In this document: one piece after another, positions 5,741 to 10,521 of the stretch
Numbering within the stretch: the first letter of the stretch is position 1
Layout: every line of letters begins with the position of its first letter
NCBI GenBank assembly: GCA_002328745.1
Contig: DCVQ01000030.1
Location: forward strand, 66,312 to 76,832
DNA: 10,521 bases
Reading direction: 5' to 3'
DNA from: Actinobacteria bacterium UBA2184
Lineage (GTDB): Bacteria > Actinomycetota > Coriobacteriia > Anaerosomatales > Anaerosomataceae
Position numbers and translations under genes: made by a program
Notes under the pieces: model-generated
What the model saw: only the letters and a program-made list of their open reading frames with translations
The model's database searches: none
What the model was told of the DNA's origin: nothing

Positions 5741-6559
5741 ATGCACCGGCACATGAAGTCCGGCTACGACGGCGAGATGTCCGACGACGTCAGGCGTTAC
5801 GACGAGTTGTGTCTCGACCAGTACTCACGGATAGCCCGGACGCTGCTGGACGGCGTCGATGTGGACGGGCTTGAGGTGGTCGACATCGGCTGCGGGACGG
5901 GAGTCCTGGCGTTCGAGTGCCTGGCCCGGGGCGCGAAGAGCGTCACGTGCGCCGACGTGTCGAAGCTGATGCTCGACATGTGCCGCAAGAACGCACGCGA
6001 GCGATCGTACGCGGACGATCGCATCGCCTTCCACCTCATCGGTGGGACCTCCGGGCAGCTCGAGTCCGGCCGGTTCGATGCGGCACTGAGTTCGATGGTG
6101 CTCGGCATGGTGCCCGACCCCGAGGCTATCCTGAACGACGCCACGCGCCTCGTCCGGCCGGGAGGGACGGTGGCAGTGGCGACGCACGGCCCCGAGTACG
6201 ATTGGGAGCCCACCGACGCCGCGTTTCGCGTCATCCCGAAGAGATACGTGCTCGGCTATCGCATCGAATTCTGGCCTCAATCGGAGGAGCTCGTCTCCGA
6301 CCTCCTGGAGGAGGCGGGCCTGGCCGAGGTTCGGACCGGTCGGCGCAGGTGGATGCTCGAGTTCGACGACCCGGGTGATGCGTTCGACTTCTTCTGCACG
6401 TCGTCCTCCGCCTTCTGGTACGCGAAGATCCCGCCGGATGCCCGCGAGCGCGTGGCTGCGCACATGAAGCGCGGGTTCCGGCGGCGTGGGGTCGATCGGG
6501 TGACGCACGACATCGTCTTCGGGTACGGCCGAAAAGTCGACAGCATGCGGAGGACTTGA
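5741..6559 (+). CDS. Class I SAM-dependent methyltransferase (UbiE/methyltransferase-11 type)
   Basis: This encodes 272 residues. A canonical SAM-binding core is present: VVDIGCGTG (46-54), acidic tip CADVS with D72, FDAALSSMVLGMVPDPEAIL (112-131), and LVRPGGTVAVATHGPEYDW (137-155). The C-terminal half (FWPQSEELVSDLLEEAGL, WMLEFDDPGDAFDFF and a closing DIVFGYGRK) looks like the substrate-binding part of small-molecule methyltransferases. The substrate is not identifiable. The frame is open from an ATG at 5633, but that start has no ribosome binding site. ATG 5741 has GGAG just upstream and begins MHRHMKSGYDGEMSDD, the natural family start; ATGs at 5753 and 5777 remain possible. It lies downstream of TetR in the same direction and convergent with the DinB-Arr gene. 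Confidence 0.85.
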   Translation: MHRHMKSGYDGEMSDDVRRYDELCLDQYSRIARTLLDGVDVDGLEVVDIGCGTGVLAFECLARGAKSVTCADVSKLMLDMCRKNARERSYADDRIAFHLIGGTSGQLESGRFDAALSSMVLGMVPDPEAILNDATRLVRPGGTVAVATHGPEYDWEPTDAAFRVIPKRYVLGYRIEFWPQSEELVSDLLEEAGLAEVRTGRRRWMLEFDDPGDAFDFFCTSSSAFWYAKIPPDARERVAAHMKRGFRRRGVDRVTHDIVFGYGRKVDSMRRT

Positions 6560-6610
6560 GGACGCGCGTAGGCGCTCGCGGCCGCGAAACCCGCCGCGCA
6601 CTCGCGGCCC

Positions 6611-7489
6611 TCAGTCCTCGATCGCCTCGACGCCGAGCTTCTTCAGCCGCTCGAGGTTGTCCTTCATGGCCTTGAGCTCCTCAGGCGAGTGCCCCCGCCA
6701 CCCGGTGACCTCACCCGTGACCCGCAGCGCCTCCCGGGTGCGGTACGACCTCGTCGGATTGCCCGGGAACTTCTTGTCCGTGAGATTCGGGTCGTCCTCG
6801 ATCGGGCCCGTCGGCTCCACTGTGTAGATCCTGCCGGGGCCGTCGCCGACTGCCAGCTCCGCCCCCCAGGTCGCTGCGTCCAGAGTGGCGGTGAGATAGA
6901 CGTGGCTCGCCTGCTTCCTCGTGCCGTAGTTCGATCGAAAGCCGGGCTCGATCAGGTCCCCCGGTTTTAGATCGACCCGCGTGCCGTGATAGAACAACTC
7001 GGAGGGACCCTCCCGCCATTCGCCGAGCGCGCGTCTGACCGAGACGAGCTGGCCGAGGTGGTAGGCGTTGTGGTCGGTCACCAGGATGAGCGCACGGGCA
7101 AGCGTCTGCGTTTCGGAGGTGGCCGTAGGCACCCTCGCGAAGAGGTCGAGCGACTCGTCGAGGGCGAGGCGCTTGAGCGCGGTGAGGTCGTCCTCGAAGG
7201 CAGCCGCGGCGGCGTCCCACGACTCGTCTGCGCTCGGCGCCACTGCCGGCCAGTACTCGTCGAGCGAGGCCGGGGAGACGTAGTCGGGGTTCACGCAGAA
7301 GTCGAGGATGTCGGCCTGGGCACGCCGCATGTGTTCGAGGAGCTGCCATCCGCTGTGAGCGGACCCCACAGGTACGACGCCCTGAAGGTGGTCGGCAAAG
7401 CCGGCCAGCGCGCGGTCGAACCCGACATGCGCCTCCCCCCAGTCGAGCTGGCGAGCCAGCAGTTCCCGCACCTGTCGATCCGCATCCAC
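6611..7489 (-). CDS. DinB-fold domain fused to rifamycin ADP-ribosyltransferase (Arr) domain
   Basis: This encodes 292 residues as two domains in one uninterrupted frame. Residues 1-158 are a DinB_2-type four-helix domain: SGWQLLEHMRRAQADILDF (46-64), NPDY (67-70), W80, and TDHNAYHLGQLVSVRRALGEW (138-158). H53, H140 and H144 form the expected metal-binding triad. After a seven-residue linker, residues 166-292 match Arr from end to end: FYHGT (166-170), SHVYLTATLDAATWGAELA (195-213), VEPTGPIEDDPN (224-235), FPGNPTRSYR (241-250) and a final GVEAIED. H168, Y198 and D233 keep the exact spacing I recall for H19, Y49 and D84 of Mycobacterium smegmatis Arr. Arr inactivates rifamycins by ADP-ribosylating the C23 hydroxyl with NAD. 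The GTG at 7489 has GGAGG six bases upstream; the open frame further upstream is not needed. Confidence 0.88.
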   Translation of the reverse strand: MDADRQVRELLARQLDWGEAHVGFDRALAGFADHLQGVVPVGSAHSGWQLLEHMRRAQADILDFCVNPDYVSPASLDEYWPAVAPSADESWDAAAAAFEDDLTALKRLALDESLDLFARVPTATSETQTLARALILVTDHNAYHLGQLVSVRRALGEWREGPSELFYHGTRVDLKPGDLIEPGFRSNYGTRKQASHVYLTATLDAATWGAELAVGDGPGRIYTVEPTGPIEDDPNLTDKKFPGNPTRSYRTREALRVTGEVTGWRGHSPEELKAMKDNLERLKKLGVEAIED

Positions 7490-7744
7490 AGTGGTCCTCC
7501 CTACGGGCTGCGCCCGACGCCTGTGCCCCGCGGCTGCACGGCGGGCGCCGAGCGCCACAGCGCCGAGCGTCTCTATTGGTAGCGTACACCGCCCCGCGTC
7601 AGCCGGCAGCGCCAGTCGGATGGCCGCGCGAACGCGATCGGCCCCCGGGAGCACACCTGCGGGCGAGCCCGAGCGGATGTGGGGCCCGCCGCTTCGACGG
7701 GAATCCTCTCAGAAGCGCACGCATACGGAGAGGCGGAGATGGGC
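7490..7744. other. Divergent intergenic region with no gene seen
   Basis: These 255 bases separate the divergent DinB-Arr and DUF1801 genes. Open frames run through them on both strands, but they are GC artefacts with no ribosome binding site or family pattern. The only AT-richer patch is around 7571-7580 (CTATTGGTAG), which might hold a minus-strand -10. No clear -35 or operator palindrome was found. Confidence 0.4.
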
Positions 7745-8131
7745 ATGGCTGACGACGAGACGGGGGCGACGCGCGCGCGCGAACCCGGCAAGAAGAAGGC
7801 GGACGGGCTGACGGAAGTGCTGGAGAACATCGCGGCGATGCCCGAGCACGACCGGGCGATGGCCCTGCGGCTCCATTCGATCATCGAGCGGACCGCACCC
7901 TCGCTCACGCCGAGGCTCTGGTACGGGATGCCCGCGTACGCCAAGGATGGCAAGGTGCTGTGCTTCTTCCAGAGCGCGTCCAAGTTCAAGGTGCGGTACG
8001 CAACGCTCGGGTTCCAGGAGTATGCCGCGCTCGACGATGGGGCCATGTGGCCCACGGCGTACGCTCTCACCGATCTGGGTGACGAGCAGGAGGCGCGGAT
8101 CGAGGCGCTCATCAGGAAGGCGATTGGCTGA
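7745..8131 (+). CDS. DUF1801 / YdhG-fold protein, short N-terminus
   Basis: This encodes 128 residues. A charged, probably disordered N-terminus (1-20, with KKK at 16-18) leads into DGLTEVLENIAAMPEHDRAMALRLHSII (20-47), then APSLTPRLWYGMPAYAKDGKVLCFFQSASKFKVRYATLGF (51-90), LDDGAMWPTAYALT (96-109) and a closing EARIEALIRKAIG helix. These are hallmarks of a DUF1801 subgroup annotated as iron-chaperone-like. As I recall the subgroup, members usually carry an extra helix resembling GFTAEERAAMKER near the N-terminus, which is absent here, so this is a short version. ATG 7745 is chosen because GGAG lies six bases upstream; an ATG at 7739 would add two residues. It is a distant paralogue of the gene at 706-1074 and converges with the ICMT-like gene. 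Confidence 0.82.
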   Translation: MADDETGATRAREPGKKKADGLTEVLENIAAMPEHDRAMALRLHSIIERTAPSLTPRLWYGMPAYAKDGKVLCFFQSASKFKVRYATLGFQEYAALDDGAMWPTAYALTDLGDEQEARIEALIRKAIG

Positions 8132-8180
8132 GAGACCTGCGACTCGCACGCTCCAGGAACGCCATGTGACGTGCAGGATA

Positions 8181-8196
8181 CTCCGGCTCGCCGGAG
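8181..8196. terminator. Candidate bidirectional terminator hairpin
   Basis: CTCCGG-CTCG-CCGGAG is a perfect six-bp GC-rich stem with a four-base loop, placed between two convergent stops (8131 plus, 8215 minus). There is no T-run on either side, so the call rests on position and symmetry only. Confidence 0.35.
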
Positions 8197-8214
8197 CGGA
8201 GGGAAACGCTCGCT

Positions 8215-8712
8215 TCAGCGTCTGGCTCCGCTCCTCAGCCGCCAGAGTCCCGCCAGCGGATTCCAGCCCGGAACGCGCTGCATGTACTCGCGGTACGGCT
8301 GCCCGAACTTCGCAACGTCGCGGCGATCGGCCCGCGTGAAGTCGACGAGAAACGCCCCCACGGCGGCGGCTCCGACGAGCGCGACACCCCATCGTTGCGC
8401 GAGCAGTGCGATGCCGACCACCAGCACGGGCATGGCCAGGAACTGCGGGTGGCGAACCACCGCGTACAGGCCGGTATCGACCACGACCGTGGTATTGGCG
8501 AAGATGTCACCCCTCGCGACGCCGCCGTGTCGCTTGAACTGAACGACCGGCACGATCAGGAAGACGAGCGCGATGACGACCAGCACGGCGCCGACGAGCG
8601 CAAGCCAAGGGATGGATCCGAAGCCGCCGACAGCCAGCAGCGCGAGCTGAACGGCCACCAGCAGGCCCCCGACACCGAGACCGGGATAGTCGCGTGGATC
8701 GATCGGCCTCAC
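8215..8712 (-). CDS. ICMT-like membrane methyltransferase, second copy
   Basis: This encodes 165 residues. Membrane segments lie at about 12-29, 34-57, 92-107 and 109-124. The superfamily's catalytic loop appears as DTGLYAVVRHPQFLA (79-93, with R87, H88 and P89), followed by DRRDVAKFGQPYREYMQRVPGWNPLAG (129-155), the FGxxYxxY variant of the C-terminal motif. Substrate unknown; presumably a lipid or other membrane-soluble acceptor. The GTG at 8712 overlaps the upstream gene's TGA as GTGA, and GAGG is found about ten bases before it, so translation is probably coupled to the unrecognised gene at 8709-9122. It is only distantly similar to the ICMT-like protein at 3141-3653 (different loop: HPQ here, HPLYTG there). 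Confidence 0.83.
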   Translation of the reverse strand: MRPIDPRDYPGLGVGGLLVAVQLALLAVGGFGSIPWLALVGAVLVVIALVFLIVPVVQFKRHGGVARGDIFANTTVVVDTGLYAVVRHPQFLAMPVLVVGIALLAQRWGVALVGAAAVGAFLVDFTRADRRDVAKFGQPYREYMQRVPGWNPLAGLWRLRSGARR

Positions 8713-9122
8713 CCGGAGCTCGCCTCGATTCCGGCAGCGTTGAGGAAGTCTTGGAGTCTCTCGTCTCGAACGAGCGCGATGCGCCGGTGTGGGATGAAGG
8801 CGGCGATCCATCGCCTCTCGCGAGGCGGGTACAGCAACAGGCTGTCACCCCAGTCCTCGAACTCGCCGGTGCATAGCCGCAGCGAGTCAAGCAGCTCTGC
8901 GGACACCCGCACCCTGCCACTGCACACAGGCTCGTCCCCGCCGGGATACTCCACCACCCGCTCAAGGGACTCCGGCGCCCGCGAGGGAATGAACGGCTCC
9001 GGGAAGTCATGGGGCTGTGAGTCGGGATACAGGCAGAGCACCATGTCGCAGATCTCGCGCTCGCTCAGCACCTCAACGAGGTCGAGCCACAGTTCGTCGT
9101 CGGAGTCTTGGATGGTGAGCAT
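8709..9122 (-). CDS. Unrecognised soluble acidic protein
   Basis: I do not recognise this 137-residue protein. It starts MLTIQDSDDELWLDLVEVLSEREICDMVLCLYPD, strongly acidic, with C25 and C30. A middle stretch is Pro-rich (PEPFIPSRAPES, 41-52). There are further cysteines at 67 and 84, a GEFEDWGDSLLLYPPRERRWIAAFIPHRR region (86-114), and a final helix ERLQDFLNAAGI. No membrane segment or signal peptide. The ATG at 9122 has GGGAGG three bases upstream and is preferred over a TTG at 9176 that lies in the repeat upstream. Its stop overlaps the start of the ICMT-like methyltransferase gene, so the two are coupled. It begins 49 bases after the GTTGAGC end of an attC-like repeat, the place expected for the first gene of an integron cassette. 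Confidence 0.68.
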   Translation of the reverse strand: MLTIQDSDDELWLDLVEVLSEREICDMVLCLYPDSQPHDFPEPFIPSRAPESLERVVEYPGGDEPVCSGRVRVSAELLDSLRLCTGEFEDWGDSLLLYPPRERRWIAAFIPHRRIALVRDERLQDFLNAAGIEASSG

Positions 9123-9129
9123 GTTCCTC

Positions 9130-9142
9130 CCGTTGGCAACGG
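9130..9142. repeat. Short perfect inverted repeat at the ribosome binding site
   Basis: CCGTTG-G-CAACGG, six-base arms around one base, lies directly upstream of the GGGAGG ribosome binding site of the gene at 8709-9122 and overlaps its first two bases. It could be a small operator or could shape the mRNA leader. It may also be chance. Confidence 0.35.
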
Positions 9143-9170
9143 TTACATTCTCGCGGATTGAGGTCGGCGC

Positions 9171-9270
9171 GCTCAACGTCTTTGCGCGTCAGTTGAAGCG
9201 CCGCCCTCGTCGCTCGCGGCCCGAGCATACCGCACCGGGCGGCGGCGTCCGCCTGAAGCGCTTGCTGGCC
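9171..9270 (-). repeat. attC-like site A
   Basis: Read on the minus strand, it opens GGCCAGCAAGCGCTTC, which shares the core GGCYRRCAAGYGCTTC with two other repeats in the window. It ends with GTTGAGC (9177-9171), an exact match to the GTTRRRY integrase core consensus. Between them an imperfect palindrome is visible: GCGC-TTCAG near the left end against CTGACGCGC near the right, and CGCCGCC against GGCGGCG inside. The opening core matches the RYYYAAC consensus at only five of seven bases. It sits 36 bases before the deacetylase start and 48 bases before the start of the gene at 9122. Confidence 0.42.
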
Positions 9271-9294
9271 GCCGTCTGTGTTGCCGCCGTCTGC

Positions 9295-9300
9295 TAGGCT
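9295..9300 (+). promoter_or_regulatory. Possible -10 element for leaderless deacetylase mRNA
   Basis: TAGGCT ends six bases before the ATG at 9307, the TANNNT spacing typical of leaderless transcripts in actinobacteria. The upstream ribosome binding site is weak (AGG eight bases away), which is consistent. No good -35 is seen. Confidence 0.25.
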
Positions 9301-9306
9301 TGCGAC

Positions 9307-10122
9307 ATGGCGGACTTCCTCGTTGCATCCGGTACAGTCGGCGGCCTGACGGTCGTCCTCTTGCTCGTCTGGCGGCGAGCCAGGGGGTCGGCACCAGGCA
9401 GATGGCGGCTCGCCGCAAGGGCCGGGCTCGCGCTTGCGGTCGCGATGACCGTGACTGGCGCGGGCCTCTATCAGCTGACGAAATCCCGGAGTCTCCAGCT
9501 CGCTGGCGAACTCGTGCGCCGGGTTGAGACGGAGGAGCGCGTCGTGGCCCTCACGTTCGACGACGGCCCGACACCCGAATACACCGACCGGGTGCTGCAG
9601 GAACTCGAGGCGCACGACGCCGCCGCGACCTTCTATCTCGTTGGCGCGGCGGCCGAGGACCACCCCGATCTCGTGGCCGCAATCGTCGAGGCGGGTCACG
9701 AGGTCGGGAACCACTCCTACTCGCACCCCCGCATGTACTTCGTCTCGAGCGCGGTGGTGAAGCGAGAGATTGAACGGACCGACGAGGTCCTCAGGACGGC
9801 TGGCTACTCCGGTCCGATCACGTTCCGGCCGCCCGGCTGCAAGCGTCTGCTCACCACCCCCCTGTATCTGGCGAGCACCGGCCGGACGACCGTCACCTGG
9901 GACCTGGAACCCGACTCACTTCCAGAGATTGCAGATGACGCAGATGCGCTTGCCGACTACGTGGTGGACAACGTACGTCCCGGTTCGATCGTGCTGATGC
10001 ACGTCATGTATGACGGTCGCGAGCCGTCGCGCGCCGCACTTCCCGAGATTCTCGAACGTCTTGAGGCAGATGGCTATCGCTTCGTCACGGTCTCGGAGCT
10101 GCTCGCCCTGGCGGACAGATAG
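9307..10122 (+). CDS. Membrane-anchored polysaccharide deacetylase (NodB domain)
   Basis: This encodes 271 residues. Two N-terminal membrane segments (about 4-22 and 38-56) flank an Arg-rich loop, RRARGSAPGRWRLAAR. The positive-inside rule then puts the catalytic domain (about 75-271) outside the cytoplasm. NodB motifs are in order: TFDDGP (83-88, catalytic D85 and metal-binding D86), NHSYSH (135-140, metal-binding H136 and H140), FRPPGC (173-178), TWDLEPDS (197-204) and IVLMH (228-232, H232). Such enzymes remove acetyl groups from cell-wall or exopolysaccharide N-acetylglucosamine. Motif 3 normally reads RPPYG or RAPYG; here it is RPPGC, so the usual Tyr-Gly is replaced by Gly-Cys. It is transcribed against its neighbours and bracketed by attC-like sites. 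Confidence 0.9.
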   Translation: MADFLVASGTVGGLTVVLLLVWRRARGSAPGRWRLAARAGLALAVAMTVTGAGLYQLTKSRSLQLAGELVRRVETEERVVALTFDDGPTPEYTDRVLQELEAHDAAATFYLVGAAAEDHPDLVAAIVEAGHEVGNHSYSHPRMYFVSSAVVKREIERTDEVLRTAGYSGPITFRPPGCKRLLTTPLYLASTGRTTVTWDLEPDSLPEIADDADALADYVVDNVRPGSIVLMHVMYDGREPSRAALPEILERLEADGYRFVTVSELLALADR

Positions 10123-10144
10123 TCGACCAAGATGCGGTCGTGCC

Positions 10145-10237
10145 GCTGACATCTCTGCGTTTGCGGCTCAGATGCTTCCCTGAGTCGAGCGGTGTTGGCC
10201 GTTTGGCGGCGCTTTCTATTGGAAGCGCTTGTCAGCC
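10145..10237 (-). repeat. attC-like site B
   Basis: The ends form a perfect seven-base inverted repeat on the plus strand: GCTGACA at 10145-10151 and TGTCAGC at 10230-10236. The right end carries the plus-strand 17-mer GGAAGCGCTTGTCAGCC (10221-10237), which matches site C at 15 of 17 positions. Inside, 10209-10228 forms a hairpin with an eight-bp stem, one G-T wobble and a TATT loop. On the minus strand it starts six bases after the PIN remnant's stop, and its far end is 22 bases from the deacetylase's stop. Core matches to RYYYAAC and GTTRRRY are imperfect. Confidence 0.42.
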
Positions 10238-10242
10238 ACGCC

Positions 10243-10404
10243 CTACCGCTTGGCGCGGTGCTCGACGCCGTCCATGCCCTCGAAGTGCGAGTCCTGCCTC
10301 CACAGGACCGCCTCCTGCGCCCGAGCACTCGCCAGCATGATCGCGTCCGCCGTCGCGAGTCCGGAGTCCACGGACAGCCGGGCCGCGTCCAGAGAGATTG
10401 ACGC
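10243..10404 (-). pseudogene. C-terminal remnant of a VapC-like PIN-domain toxin
   Basis: A 53-codon frame ends at TAG 10243 and reads ASISLDAARLSVDSGL, then ATADAIMLASARAQEAVLW and RQDSHFEGMDGVEH. This is the C-terminal end of a PIN ribonuclease: the ADAIxxASAR helix with the third catalytic Asp (residue 20), and the LWRQDSHFEGMxGV strand with the fourth acidic residue (D38). VapC toxins are about 130 residues and cleave RNA with four acidic residues. The first two, plus about 75 N-terminal residues, are absent. No usable start codon with a ribosome binding site exists, and the frame runs back to a TGA within the attC-like repeat. The break coincides with the edge of attC-like site C. No vapB antitoxin gene is seen. 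It is presumably inactive. Confidence 0.65.
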
Positions 10405-10496
10405 CGTGAGCAAGCACCTGGCCGGCTTCAGCTGCGGACGAGCGGCTGCAGTTCAGCCTGGCGCGTGCGTGAGTCGGCTGGAAGCACTTGTTAGCC
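10404..10496 (-). repeat. attC-like site C
   Basis: On the minus strand it opens GGCTAACAAGTGCTTCCA and continues GCCGAC. From memory, this aligns with the left half of the aadA-type attC (AAC, CAA, TTC, and the AGCCGAC block at the same spacing) at about 19 of 24 positions. The opening matches RYYYAAC at six of seven bases. Two right-hand partners for CTTCCAGC are visible, GGCTGAAC (10458-10451) and GCTGAAGC (10432-10425), each missing one base, as attC extrahelical bases would require. The outer right end (GCTTGCTCAC, 10415-10406) is a poor GTTRRRY match. The last 25 bases of the window, beyond it, are too short to interpret. Confidence 0.48.
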
Positions 10497-10521
10497 TGGG
10501 CGAATTCAGATACTAAACGCA

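Larger units (their letters stand above)
9171..10496 (-). mobile_element. Putative integron-type gene cassette array (attC sites without an integrase in view)
   Basis: Three same-direction attC-like repeats (9171-9270, 10145-10237, 10404-10496) bracket two single-gene intervals. One, about 970 bases, holds the reversed polysaccharide deacetylase; the other, about 260 bases, holds a PIN-toxin remnant. The gene at 9122 begins shortly after the leftmost repeat. Gene-to-repeat distances are short (6 to 37 bases), as in cassettes. Taking the minus strand as the top strand, an integrase gene would be expected to the right, outside the window. No integrase is seen, so this could be a cluster of attC sites lacking an integrase, or a family of unrelated repeats. 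Confidence 0.42.

Noticed and set aside
6577..6598. CGCGGC/GCCGCG inverted repeat between convergent genes, with a CTCGCGGCC direct repeat nearby
   Set aside because: Short, GC-only arms with a ten-base loop are not distinguishable from background in this composition.
6611..7489. Frameshift or mis-assembly as an explanation of the DinB-Arr fusion
   Set aside because: Codon bias and frame are continuous across the junction, the linker lacks a homopolymer, and both domains are complete. Not excluded, but less likely than a genuine fusion.
9147..9176. Possible minus-strand promoter TTGAGC-18-GAGAAT for the gene at 9122
   Set aside because: The -35 coincides with the GTTGAGC integrase core of site A and both hexamers match only four of six, so the repeat explains the sequence better.
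8395..9297. A 300-codon plus-strand open frame
   Set aside because: It is antisense to the ICMT-like and unrecognised coupled genes and runs through the attC-like repeat. No ribosome binding site or domain is visible.
10232..10417. A 61-codon minus-strand frame overlapping the PIN remnant in another phase
   Set aside because: It has no family pattern, whereas the neighbouring phase gives a clear PIN C-terminus.

Overview
This is a high-GC bacterial window, roughly two thirds G+C by eye, with strong third-position G/C bias in every real gene and classical GGAGG-type ribosome binding sites. The gene style and compact, often overlapping layout suggest an environmental actinobacterial-type genome, possibly Coriobacteriia-like, but there is no rRNA or marker gene here and that placement is inference. 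The window holds seventeen intact or edge-truncated genes and one gene remnant. No tRNA, rRNA, CRISPR array, transposase or integrase gene was seen.

Layout, left to right. (1) At 1-1074, minus strand, three small genes are stitched together by start/stop overlaps: a DUF1801/YdhG-fold protein, a DUF5655 protein and a GIY-YIG-like protein that runs off the left edge. (2) A divergent SAM methyltransferase occupies 1164-1985. (3) At 2059-4785 six minus-strand genes follow: in transcription order a flavodoxin-domain protein, two small unrecognised proteins, then, after a strong hairpin, an ICMT-type membrane methyltransferase, a Dabb protein and a YhhN-family membrane protein. (4) At 4786-4914 a divergent promoter region carries two identical 15-bp inverted repeats and a third degenerate one. 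It separates the flavodoxin operon from a TetR-family regulator (4915-5556), a textbook autoregulated switch. (5) A second SAM methyltransferase lies at 5741-6559, convergent with a minus-strand gene encoding a DinB-fold domain fused to a rifamycin ADP-ribosyltransferase (Arr) domain (6611-7489). (6) A second DUF1801 protein is at 7745-8131, convergent with a translationally coupled pair: a protein I do not recognise and another ICMT-like methyltransferase (8215-9122). (7) The right end, 9171-10496, looks like a small integron-style cassette array without an integrase in view. Three same-direction repeats, each built around GGCYRRCAAGYGCTTC on the minus strand, bracket a membrane-anchored polysaccharide deacetylase (9307-10122, plus strand) and the C-terminal third of a VapC-like PIN toxin (10243-10404).

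The two most interesting items are the DinB-Arr fusion, in which the Arr catalytic His/Tyr/Asp keep the spacing remembered for the standalone enzyme, and the attC-like array. The rest is mainly accessory chromosomal content: modification enzymes, a stress-type regulator circuit and several poorly characterised families, with repeated family membership (two ICMT-like, two soluble SAM methyltransferases, two DUF1801).
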